64,000 nucleotides of DNA, from contig NZ_RZHG01000010.1 of assembly GCF_003989795.1 (NCBI RefSeq), positions 162,914 through 226,913 of the forward strand. Reading direction: 5' to 3'. This document shows positions 19,564 to 27,451 of the stretch, in pieces. The notes beneath the pieces are model-generated. The model did not search any database. It worked only from the letters and a program-made list of their open reading frames with translations, and was not told the origin of the DNA. The DNA comes from Vreelandella andesensis. GTDB taxonomy: Bacteria; Pseudomonadota; Gammaproteobacteria; Pseudomonadales; Halomonadaceae. The translations under genes and the position numbers were made by a program. Position 1 is the first letter of the stretch; every line of letters starts with the position of its first letter.

Positions 19564-20981
19564 GCTTGGCTCTCCATATCCGCGCTCATAAAAGGGGCAA
19601 GGGCTTTGCGGGTACCGGCAAATTTGCGGCGAATCTCTTCGTATTCATCCTCAGCGTTACTATCAAAGACGTTGCCACCACAGGTCTGCACATAAGCGTT
19701 TTCGCCGTTAACAAACACCGTGCGAATGGGAATCGCAAAGGTGCAGTCGCCATTGAATGAAAACTGGCCAACCGCGCCACCGTAAGGGCCACGCCCGTCA
19801 GTTTCCAGATCGTCGATAATTTTCATTGCCTCGATCTTGGGGGCGCCGGTCAGTGTGCCCGCCGGAAAATTACTGGCCAGCGAGGTAAACATGTCTTCCC
19901 CTTCGGCGATAATCCCGACAATCTCGCTGGAGATATGCTGGACGTGGCTAAAGCGCTTGATGTCCATCAGGCTGCGCACTTTCACCGTGCCGAACTGCGC
20001 CACCCGGCCAATATCATTGCGGTGTAGGTCGACAATCATGTTGTGTTCGGCAATTTCTTTCGGGTCGTTGAGCAGCGCGCGGGCCAGTTGAGTATCTTCC
20101 TGCGCTGTCTTGCCGCGAGTGGTCGTGCCTGCCAGCGGAAAGGTTTCCATTTCTCCCTGACGTAACCGGAACAGCAGTTCAGGGCTTGCGCCAATCAGCT
20201 TCTGCTCGCCGAACTTGACGTAATACATCTGCGGTGACGGGTTGATGGTACGCAGCTGATCGTAGAGCGCCAATGTATCGCCTTGAATGCGAAAGCGCTT
20301 TTTAAAGCCCACTTCGCACTGGAAAACCTTACCGTCAATAATGTCTTGCTTCACCTTAGCGACGGCGGCGGCGTGTTCTGCCTGGCTCATGGTGTCGCCA
20401 AGTGCGGTGATATGCAGTGGGCCTGAAGGGGCGTCGTCAGCGTCGATCAGCGCCTGGAGAAACGTATAGCGGCTATTATCGTAATAAAAATAGGTGACTT
20501 CCCCAGTCATTTTGTCGAGGATCAGCCCATCCTTATAAAGCCCGAACCGAAAGGTGTCGAAGTCGTCACTGGCTTTCAACGTTAGGGAAGGCTCAAAGTA
20601 TTGCATGGCGTCGTAACCCAGATAGCCACTTAATCCGCCCGCATATTTGCGTGAAATAATGTTTTGCGGGATCAGGCTGCGCAGCAGTTCATAAGGGTTG
20701 TCGCTGGGGTAATGATTGGCGTTGCCGTCGCGATCTTCAATGCTCAGCGTCTTGCCATTAGCGTAGAGCGTGTACTCCGGGTCAAAGCCAATAATCGAGT
20801 GGCGCGCCATGTGGCTATCTTCGCCCAGTGATTCCAGCATGTAGCAGGTATTAAATTGGCGTTCTATTTTTTGAAACAATGCAAAAAAGTCACAGTCTGC
20901 CGCCAAGGTAACGTAATGAGGCTTGCGCGGCAGCGTAAATGGCTGTGGGCTTGATGAAGCAGACATAGTGGCTGTCGTCAT
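19560..20981 (-). CDS. trpE: Anthranilate synthase component I
   Basis: Chorismate-utilising subunit producing anthranilate for tryptophan synthesis. The 473-residue protein has an N-terminal domain with MLES (residues about 49-52), corresponding to the LLES tryptophan-feedback motif, and the catalytic chorismate-binding domain with GASPELLFR, FPLAGTTTRGK, EHNMIVDLHRND and PAGTLTGAPKIEAM. ATG 20981 follows the trpR stop after 2 nt; TTG 20987 is an alternative. A PabB-like role cannot be excluded by sequence alone, but the feedback motif and regulator context favour TrpE. No trpD, C, B or A gene is nearby. Confidence 0.83.
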   Translation of the reverse strand: MTTATMSASSSPQPFTLPRKPHYVTLAADCDFFALFQKIERQFNTCYMLESLGEDSHMARHSIIGFDPEYTLYANGKTLSIEDRDGNANHYPSDNPYELLRSLIPQNIISRKYAGGLSGYLGYDAMQYFEPSLTLKASDDFDTFRFGLYKDGLILDKMTGEVTYFYYDNSRYTFLQALIDADDAPSGPLHITALGDTMSQAEHAAAVAKVKQDIIDGKVFQCEVGFKKRFRIQGDTLALYDQLRTINPSPQMYYVKFGEQKLIGASPELLFRLRQGEMETFPLAGTTTRGKTAQEDTQLARALLNDPKEIAEHNMIVDLHRNDIGRVAQFGTVKVRSLMDIKRFSHVQHISSEIVGIIAEGEDMFTSLASNFPAGTLTGAPKIEAMKIIDDLETDGRGPYGGAVGQFSFNGDCTFAIPIRTVFVNGENAYVQTCGGNVFDSNAEDEYEEIRRKFAGTRKALAPFMSADMESQA

Positions 20982-20983
20982 GA

Positions 20984-21259
20984 TCAATCGGTCCGTGAAA
21001 AAGGTAACGATGTTGATGAAGGTAATGCGGTTAAAGCGCGAGAGCCGCGGGAAACTGTGGCAATACCAACGCCTAGGGTTTCGGCAATTTTGCGATGAGG
21101 AACACCTTCACGCAGCAGCTTAAAAATTTGTAGGCGCTTGCTGATTTCTTGGTATTCAGCGGGCGTTAATAAGCTGGCTAGTGCCTCATTCATTGCCTCT
21201 GGCGAGTCAATGGCGAGTAAGTAGCGTATTAAATCAGCTTGATGTTCATCAAATGACAT
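20984..21259 (-). CDS. trpR: Trp operon repressor
   Basis: DNA-binding repressor activated by tryptophan. The 91-residue helical protein has the TrpR pattern, with LLTPAEYQEISKRLQIFKLL followed by the helix-turn-helix VPHRKIAETLGVGIATVSRG. It is the first gene of the minus-strand trpR-trpE-trpG unit, and a near-consensus trp operator lies 47 nt upstream, suggesting autoregulation and control of trpE-trpG in one transcript. Confidence 0.92.
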   Translation of the reverse strand: MSFDEHQADLIRYLLAIDSPEAMNEALASLLTPAEYQEISKRLQIFKLLREGVPHRKIAETLGVGIATVSRGSRALTALPSSTSLPFSRTD

Positions 21260-21305
21260 AGCGTGAGGTTACCGTGTTGCCACCCAAAAAAGTGAATAAG
21301 ATCCT

Positions 21306-21323
21306 GTACTAGCGTACTAGTAC
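21306..21323 (-). promoter_or_regulatory. trp operator upstream of trpR
   Basis: An 18-bp dyad reading GTACTAG-CGTA-CTAGTAC on the plus strand. It has the same 7+4+7 geometry as the E. coli trp operator GAACTAG-TTAA-CTAGTAC, with one half-site identical and the other differing at one base. It lies just downstream of, and touches, the predicted -10 of the trpR promoter. Binding by TrpR is inferred. Confidence 0.88.
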
Positions 21324-21349
21324 GTTACCTTATTGTTCGATGAAGTCAA
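21322..21349 (-). promoter_or_regulatory. Predicted promoter of trpR-trpE-trpG
   Basis: On the minus strand, -35 TTGACT (21344-21349) and -10 TAACGT (21322-21327) are separated by 16 nt. The -10 overlaps the end of the trp operator, the standard layout for TrpR repression. The -10 is weak. Confidence 0.55.
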
Positions 21350-21377
21350 GCTTTTTGCGTCAACCTGAGGAAGCCCG

Positions 21378-23276
21378 ATGACCGACTATTTTATTCAAGC
21401 GTTTATCTACCTTATCGCCGCGGTGGTAGCGGTTCCCCTTGCCAAACGGTTTGGACTGGGTTCGGTGCTTGGCTATTTGGTCGCTGGGGTAGTGATTGGG
21501 CCTATGCTTGGGTTAGTCGGGCAGGAGACCACCACAATTCAGCATTTCGCCGAGTTTGGTGTGGTAATGATGCTGTTTTTGGTGGGAATGGAGTTAGATC
21601 CTCGAAGCTTATGGGCCATGCGGGTGCGCTTGATAGGAATGGGTGGTTTGCAGGTGCTAATAACCGCCGCTGCAGGCACTGCTATAGCTTGGTGGTTGGG
21701 GCTTGTTTGGCAAGCGTCTCTCGCTATCGGGCTGATTTTTGCACTGTCTTCAACGGCGATTGTGCTGCAAACCCTAAATGAAAAAGGACTCACAAAAACA
21801 GATGGCGGGCGAAGTGCGTTTTCGGTGCTGCTCTTTCAGGATATTGCGGTCATCCTAATGTTGGCATTTATTCCGCTGCTAGCATTGCCCGAGCTGGCGG
21901 GAGAAGGTGGAAACTACGCGGAGCATGGAAGTCTTAGCCTTGTAGAAGGAATGTCTGCCTGGCTCCATGGGTTAGTAGTGATTGGGGCTATTGGGTTCGT
22001 TATTGTTGGGGGGTATTACCTTGGCCCTCTATTATTCCGCTACGTCGTCTCTTCAGGCTTGCGCGAAGTATTTACCGCGGCAGCACTAATGCTGGTGATT
22101 GGTATCGCCGCCCTCATGGGGTTGGTCAATCTATCACCCGCTTTAGGTGCTTTCTTAGCCGGCGTTGTACTGGCGAACAGTGAATTCAAACACGAAATTG
22201 AGGCCAATATAGAGCCATTTAAAGGGCTCTTATTAGGTCTATTCTTTATCACGGTGGGGGCGGGAATAGATTTTCAGGTGCTCGCATCGCAATGGGCAAC
22301 GGTACTAGCCCTCGGTGTCGTCGTCATTGCTGTTAAAGGCGTGCTCTTATTCGGGTTAGCAACGCTGTTTGGAGTTCGTAGCAGTAATGGTTGGTTGTTT
22401 ACGCTGAGCCTTGCCCAGGCGGGTGAGTTTGGGTTTGTGTTGTTAACCTATAGCGTGCAAAGCAACGTTATTCCTTTCAATGTATCGCAAGTACTTTCAC
22501 TGGTTGTCGCATTTTCAATGTTTGTAACGCCACTATTGTTTATCGCCTATGACCGCTTAGTGCTGCCGCGTTACCAAACAACTAATAATAACAAGCGCGA
22601 TGCGGATACGATTGAAGAGCAAGCACCTGTCATCGTTGCCGGAGTTGGTCGTTTTGGTCAGGTTGTATGCCGCCTGTTACGGGCAAACAATATCCCTATC
22701 GTGGCTCTTGATCTCGAAATTAAGCAAATTGAACTCCTTCGATATATTCGTATTAAAAGCTATTTTGGTGATGCGAGCCGTTCAGACCATCTAGAAACCG
22801 CGGGTATTGCGCATGCGCGCGTACTGGTGGTGGCTATTGATGATCGAGAGCGCGCTGTAGATATGGTGAAGCACGTCAAGCACTACTATCCTAACGTTTG
22901 GGTATTGGCACGTGCCTTCGACCGTGGTCATTGTTATCAACTTCGCGAAGCGGGAGCGGACGATGTAACCAGAGAGGTCTATCACTCTGCGCTGGAGCTG
23001 GGCGGTCATACGTTAACAGCTATGGGCGTACACCCCATGCGTGCTAAGCAAATGACCGACGCTTTTGAGCAGCACGAAAATGCCCATGAGGATGTACTGT
23101 TTGAGGCCTGGAAGGAAATCGAGGAGGGTATTAGTTTTAGCCCGCGTTATGGTGAACTGTTTATGAAATTGGAAGAAGCGTTAAGTACGTCCATGCAGCA
23201 TGGCGTGGAGAAGCCAAATCAAGAAGATGAGCCCACATGGACGCCACCCGAACAGGCACCCGAGGGAAACCGCTAA
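21378..23276 (+). CDS. Monovalent cation:proton antiporter-2 (KefB/KefC type)
   Basis: Inner-membrane K+ (or Na+)/H+ antiporter. The first about 385 residues form the CPA2 transmembrane domain of about 12 helices, with motifs such as GYLVAGVVIGPM, GMELDP, LSSTAIVLQ and the FQD segment. A cytoplasmic TrkA-N Rossmann domain follows (VIVAGVGRFGQVV, YFGDASRSDHLETAG). The C-terminal tail is acidic. It closely follows the KefB/KefC plan, but the substrate ion cannot be read from sequence and no KefF/KefG ancillary gene is adjacent. Its stop overlaps the convergent gene at 23273 by 4 nt. Confidence 0.9.
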   Translation: MTDYFIQAFIYLIAAVVAVPLAKRFGLGSVLGYLVAGVVIGPMLGLVGQETTTIQHFAEFGVVMMLFLVGMELDPRSLWAMRVRLIGMGGLQVLITAAAGTAIAWWLGLVWQASLAIGLIFALSSTAIVLQTLNEKGLTKTDGGRSAFSVLLFQDIAVILMLAFIPLLALPELAGEGGNYAEHGSLSLVEGMSAWLHGLVVIGAIGFVIVGGYYLGPLLFRYVVSSGLREVFTAAALMLVIGIAALMGLVNLSPALGAFLAGVVLANSEFKHEIEANIEPFKGLLLGLFFITVGAGIDFQVLASQWATVLALGVVVIAVKGVLLFGLATLFGVRSSNGWLFTLSLAQAGEFGFVLLTYSVQSNVIPFNVSQVLSLVVAFSMFVTPLLFIAYDRLVLPRYQTTNNNKRDADTIEEQAPVIVAGVGRFGQVVCRLLRANNIPIVALDLEIKQIELLRYIRIKSYFGDASRSDHLETAGIAHARVLVVAIDDRERAVDMVKHVKHYYPNVWVLARAFDRGHCYQLREAGADDVTREVYHSALELGGHTLTAMGVHPMRAKQMTDAFEQHENAHEDVLFEAWKEIEEGISFSPRYGELFMKLEEALSTSMQHGVEKPNQEDEPTWTPPEQAPEGNR

Positions 23277-23842
23277 AACGGTAGGTGCAGGGAAGCGCTT
23301 AACATATTGAGGTGGCTGAGGGTGGGGGCGTCGATGCGTTCGTATTCTAGGCGACTTACCAAGCGATTGATGGTCATGGTGGCACCAAATCCTTGCAGGA
23401 AGGCGGTGCCGCTGTCGTCAGCTAATGGTTGATCGGTTTCGCCACGCCACTCGGTTATGCCAGACTTCGCGTAAATACTAAAGGCCCCCATTCTAAGGCC
23501 TGCAACGATGGCTCCGCCTAGGCTGAGGGTATCCATGATGAGAGGGTCTGCATTAGAAGAGATGGGGACTTCTTCACTTTCGCGGTAGGCAATTTCAGCG
23601 CCAATATCCAGCTGTGGTAGTTGCCATGGACTAAAACCTGCCGTAAAGCGAAAGCCTGTTGTGTAGCTATCGAGGCTACTTAGGTCACTGCCTTCCAAAA
23701 CAACACCGTTGCGTAGGGACACGAACTCACTATTGGGAGTCGCATAGGCAAGGTCGGTATCTCCACCGCTGGCGAAACAGCTTATGAGCGGTAGCATCGA
23801 ACCAGTGAATCCATAGAGCAGGGTGCTTGCCAAGCGTTTCAT
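23273..23842 (-). CDS. Putative small outer-membrane beta-barrel protein
   Basis: 189 residues with an N-terminal signal peptide (MKRLASTLLYG to about CFAS) and a mature part of alternating hydrophobic beta-strands separated by short turns. It ends in a terminal Phe (SASLHLPF), the usual BAM-recognition signature. It resembles YfaZ-like small outer-membrane proteins but no family can be named with certainty. AGGA lies 7 nt before the ATG. The 3' end is convergent with and overlaps the antiporter stop. Confidence 0.7.
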   Translation of the reverse strand: MKRLASTLLYGFTGSMLPLISCFASGGDTDLAYATPNSEFVSLRNGVVLEGSDLSSLDSYTTGFRFTAGFSPWQLPQLDIGAEIAYRESEEVPISSNADPLIMDTLSLGGAIVAGLRMGAFSIYAKSGITEWRGETDQPLADDSGTAFLQGFGATMTINRLVSRLEYERIDAPTLSHLNMLSASLHLPF

Positions 23843-23884
23843 TGGCGTTCCTCGTTCCCTGGTTAAGGAAGTTATTTACTCAGC

Positions 23885-24709
23885 CTAGCAACGGGCGCTG
23901 ATTTCTACCACGTTAATTGCGCTATTTGATAAATTTTCTAGCAGATTTTTACCCATGTTTAAAAAGCGCTCGCCAAATACCCATTGCGGAGAAAGCACAG
24001 CGACAGTGTTAGTTTGCTCTTTCTGCCGCTGCCGCTGCCGCCACTCAAGCGCAGTGCTACTCCAATCTTCACTGTGCTGAAGCTGAAAGCCGTTTGCCTC
24101 CAATAAGCCCGTCAGTTCTGTGATTGTTAGTAAGTGCGAGTGCTCTGGCGTTGCTGCCCAAGGAACTGGATAGCGCAGATCGGCAAGGTTTTTCCCGCTA
24201 ACCACTTCATGCATGACAAGCTTGCCGCCTGGGCGAAGCACGCGTCGGCTTTCGGCAATAACACGGGAGGGGTCGGGCATATTCATCAGGCTGTGCTGAA
24301 ACAGCACTGCATCGAATGTGCTTTCTGGAAAGGGTAACGCGCAGGCATCTCCAGTAACCCAGCGAAGTGGTGGGTGGGTCAAATCAACTGATAAGTCCGT
24401 TAGCGCCTGGTTAAGCACGTTAAAACGATGGGTGATATCTAACCCAGTCAGTTGAAAACCTAGCGCTGCCCCTTGGCGCATTAACCCCCCTAAACCTGAA
24501 CCGATATCGAGCACAGTTTTGTGTAGCGACGGATCAAGCAGGTTAAGCAGCTTTTTAGAAGCGGCAATGCCGCCGATATGCAGCTGGTCTAGCGGGGCAA
24601 GCTGGTGAAGAGTTGGGCCATCAGGATAATGGGTGCGAATTTGGTCAAGGATATCGTCATCGCGTAACCCTTGATGGTAATGCTCTGCAAGCCGCTGATG
24701 AGTGGACAT
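23885..24709 (-). CDS. Class I SAM-dependent methyltransferase
   Basis: 274 residues with the UbiE/Coq5-like Rossmann methyltransferase fold: motif I VLDIGSGLGGLMR, acidic motif II LTGLDIT, then ALPFPESTFDAVLFQHSLMN and the post-motif RVLRPGGKLVMHEV. The N-terminal region LDQLHIGGIAASKKL is often seen in small-molecule methyltransferases of this group. The substrate is unknown, and neighbours (antiporter, acyl-CoA ligase) give no clear hint. A hairpin separates it from the acyl-CoA ligase gene, so it may have its own promoter. Confidence 0.8.
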   Translation of the reverse strand: MSTHQRLAEHYHQGLRDDDILDQIRTHYPDGPTLHQLAPLDQLHIGGIAASKKLLNLLDPSLHKTVLDIGSGLGGLMRQGAALGFQLTGLDITHRFNVLNQALTDLSVDLTHPPLRWVTGDACALPFPESTFDAVLFQHSLMNMPDPSRVIAESRRVLRPGGKLVMHEVVSGKNLADLRYPVPWAATPEHSHLLTITELTGLLEANGFQLQHSEDWSSTALEWRQRQRQKEQTNTVAVLSPQWVFGERFLNMGKNLLENLSNSAINVVEISARC

Positions 24710-24730
24710 GTCAGTGTCTCAATACCTTAC

Positions 24731-24764
24731 AAAAATCAACGCCGACCATTGGCCAGCGTTGATT
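24731..24764 (-). terminator. Terminator of the liu/acyl-CoA ligase operon
   Basis: Inverted repeat AATCAACGC (24734-24742) and GCGTTGATT (24756-24764). On the minus strand it is followed by a T-run (plus-strand AAAAA, 24731-24735), 6 nt after the ligase stop. Confidence 0.85.
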
Positions 24765-24770
24765 ATAAAG

Positions 24771-26474
24771 TTATTTTTGATCCTCAAGCCCAAGCTCTTG
24801 GATAGAGATTTCGCGCATTTTGAATTTCTGAATTTTACCTGTCACCGTCATGGGGAATTCATCAACAAATTTAAAGTAGCGGGGAATCTTGAAGTGAGTG
24901 ATTTTGCCTTTGCAGTACTCGCGGAGGTCTTCTCCCGTGACTTCTTCAGCGCTGCTGTTAATCTTCACCCAGGCAATTAATTCTTCGCCATACTTCTTGT
25001 CTGGCACGCCAGTAACTTGTACTTCTGAAATCGCTGGATGGGCGTACAAAAACTCCTCGATCTCTTTGGGATACACGTTTTCGCCGCCGCGAATGACCAT
25101 GTCTTTAATGCGGCCAACGATCTGGATATAACCTTCCTCGTCCATTGTTGCCAAGTCACCCGTGTGCATCCAACCCGCTTCATCAATGGCTTCCACAGTG
25201 GCTTTTTCATTTTTCCAATACTTAAGCATCACACTGTAGCCACGGGTGCATAGCTCGCCAATTTCACCGCGGGGCAGAATGCCGCCATTGCCTGGATCGA
25301 CTATTTTGCTTTCCAGGTGGGGCTGGGTGCGGCCAACGGTAGAAACGCGTTTTTCGATGGTATCGTTAGCGCCGGTTTGCGTCGATACGGGGCTTGTTTC
25401 AGTCATGCCATAGGCGATTTGTACGCCTTTCATGTTCATCTTTTCGATGACCTGCTTCATGATTTCTGCAGGGCATATAGAGCCCGCCATAATGCCAGTG
25501 CGCAGCGATGAAAAATCGGTAGTGGCAAAGTCAGGGTGTTCTAGCTCGGCGATGAACATAGTGGGTACGCCGTACAGCGCGGTGGCTTTTTGCTCGTGTA
25601 CCGCTTTTAACACTTTGCCTGGGTCGAAACCTTCATCCGGATAAATCATTGTTGCGCCGTGGGTCATGCAGCCCAGGTTACCCATCACCATGCCAAAACA
25701 GTGGTATAGAGGCACGGGGATTACCAAGCGGTCTTCGCTGGTAAAGCCCATGCTTTCGGCCACAAAAAAACCATTGTTAAGAATATTATGGTGTGAAAGT
25801 GTCGCGCCTTTCGGAAACCCCGTTGTGCCCGAGGTGTACTGAATATTGATCGCGTCATCAAACTGTAGCGTGGCCTGTAGGTCATCGACATCTGTTTGGC
25901 TGACCTTTTTGGCTTCCTTAATAAAATCTTCCCAGCGCCACATACCGCTGTGTTTTTCATTGCTTAGATTAATGACGCATTCAAGATCAGGCAGCTTTTG
26001 TGATTTTAATTGACCTTCCTCACTGTTGTTCAGTTCGGGCGCAAGCTCAAATAACATAGCGGTGTAATCAGAACTTTTGAACTGATTGGCCGTAATTAGA
26101 AAGCGCGCACCAGATTGATTGAGCGCGTAGTCCAGCTCATGAGTGCGATAAGAGGGATTAATATTGACCAAAATTGCGCCGATTTTGGCGGTGGCAAACT
26201 GGGTTAGGGTCCATTCGCAGCAGTTGGGTGCCCAGATGGCAACTCGGTCGCCTTTTTTAACGCCAATGGCCAGCAACGCGCGGGCGCAGCGGTTAACCTC
26301 TTCTTGGAGCTGCCGATAGCTCCAATGGATGTTCTGGTGAAGTGCGATCAGTGCGTCGTTATCAGGATATTGTGCAGCGATCTGGTCGAACTTATCGCCA
26401 ATGGTCATACCCAGCAGCGGCTTATCTGCGGTGCTGCTGGTATAACTAGGTAGGGTGTGTGCAGGTGATGCCAT
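24771..26474 (-). CDS. Acyl-CoA synthetase (AMP-forming), last gene of the liu operon
   Basis: ATP-dependent acyl-CoA ligase of the ANL superfamily. The 567-residue protein has the P-loop [20 protein letters not shown], the A5 motif YGMTETSP, the A7 segment [17 protein letters not shown], the hinge [20 protein letters not shown] and the catalytic Lys in [16 protein letters not shown] 26474 is preceded by GGAGA. It lies 61 nt behind liuE on the same strand, so it probably belongs to the leucine operon but may also have its own promoter. Substrate could be a medium-chain or branched fatty acid; it is shorter than acetoacetyl-CoA synthetases (about 650 residues). Confidence 0.87.
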   Translation of the reverse strand: MASPAHTLPSYTSSTADKPLLGMTIGDKFDQIAAQYPDNDALIALHQNIHWSYRQLQEEVNRCARALLAIGVKKGDRVAIWAPNCCEWTLTQFATAKIGAILVNINPSYRTHELDYALNQSGARFLITANQFKSSDYTAMLFELAPELNNSEEGQLKSQKLPDLECVINLSNEKHSGMWRWEDFIKEAKKVSQTDVDDLQATLQFDDAINIQYTSGTTGFPKGATLSHHNILNNGFFVAESMGFTSEDRLVIPVPLYHCFGMVMGNLGCMTHGATMIYPDEGFDPGKVLKAVHEQKATALYGVPTMFIAELEHPDFATTDFSSLRTGIMAGSICPAEIMKQVIEKMNMKGVQIAYGMTETSPVSTQTGANDTIEKRVSTVGRTQPHLESKIVDPGNGGILPRGEIGELCTRGYSVMLKYWKNEKATVEAIDEAGWMHTGDLATMDEEGYIQIVGRIKDMVIRGGENVYPKEIEEFLYAHPAISEVQVTGVPDKKYGEELIAWVKINSSAEEVTGEDLREYCKGKITHFKIPRYFKFVDEFPMTVTGKIQKFKMREISIQELGLEDQK

Positions 26475-26535
26475 GGGTTTCTCTCCGAACTGTTTTTTTT
26501 GTCTCAACGGGAAAGTAGTTGGCCTCTAGTTATTA

Positions 26536-27441
26536 TTAGCCAACCGTGCTTTTGGCCAACGCGACTTTAGAACTGGGCTTGCGGCCGAGCTGTTGAGAGA
26601 TCCAGATGCCAGTATCAATCACTGCCTGGAGGTCTATGCCGGTGTTAATGCCTAGCCCTTCCAGCAGGTAAAGGACATCTTCCGTAGCCACATTGCCGGA
26701 TGCCCCTTTGGCATATGGGCAGCCGCCAAGCCCCGCTGTCGCAGCGTCAATCACGCCCACACCTTCTTCCATAACGGCATAAAGATTGGCTAGTGCCATG
26801 CCATAGGTGTCGTGGAAATGAGCGGCTAAATGCTCAATGGGCACCTGCTGACGGGTCGCCTCGATCATGCGTTTAGCGGCCAATGGGGTGCCTACACCGA
26901 TGGTATCGCCTAGGGAAATTTCATAGCAGCCCATTTCATAAAGTGCCTTTGCTACCTCAGCGACTTTGTGGGGCGAAATATCCCCTTCGTAAGGGCAACC
27001 CAGTACACACGAAACATAGCCACGCACTCGAATGCCAGCGTCATTGGCTCTCGCCAGTACTGGCTCAAAGCGGGCCAGCGACTCAGCAATCGAGCAGTTA
27101 ATATTTTTCTGCGAGAACGCCTCAGAGGCCGCACCGAATACCGCTACTTCCTCAACGCCAGCGGCAAGCGCACCTTCTAGCCCCTTTAGGTTAGGCGTTA
27201 ACGCCGAGTAAACCACGCCAGGCTTGCGAGTAATGCCGTGCATAACTTCGCTGGCATCACCCATTTGTGGCACCCATTTAGGCGATACAAAGCTGGCTGC
27301 CTCAATATGGGTAAGGCCAGCGTTAGCCAGCCGTTCGATCAGTTCGATTTTGATAGCGGTGGGCACTAGAGTGCCCGGTTCGTTTTGCAGGCCGTCACGA
27401 GGGGCCATCTCAAACAATTTAATAGACGTCGGTAGTGCCAT
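26536..27441 (-). CDS. liuE: Hydroxymethylglutaryl-CoA lyase
   Basis: Cleaves HMG-CoA to acetoacetate and acetyl-CoA, the last step of leucine degradation. The 301-residue TIM-barrel (DRE-TIM) protein has [13 protein letters not shown] with the metal-binding Asp, [13 protein letters not shown] with the metal-binding His pair, and the active-site Cys loop [19 protein letters not shown]. It starts 10 nt after the liuD stop. Identification is firm from motifs and context. Confidence 0.95.
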   Translation of the reverse strand: MALPTSIKLFEMAPRDGLQNEPGTLVPTAIKIELIERLANAGLTHIEAASFVSPKWVPQMGDASEVMHGITRKPGVVYSALTPNLKGLEGALAAGVEEVAVFGAASEAFSQKNINCSIAESLARFEPVLARANDAGIRVRGYVSCVLGCPYEGDISPHKVAEVAKALYEMGCYEISLGDTIGVGTPLAAKRMIEATRQQVPIEHLAAHFHDTYGMALANLYAVMEEGVGVIDAATAGLGGCPYAKGASGNVATEDVLYLLEGLGINTGIDLQAVIDTGIWISQQLGRKPSSKVALAKSTVG

Positions 27442-27451
27442 CGGTTAGCTC

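Noticed and set aside
23273..24709. KefF/KefG-type ancillary genes for the antiporter
   Set aside because: The adjacent genes encode an outer-membrane-type barrel and a methyltransferase, neither a quinone oxidoreductase.
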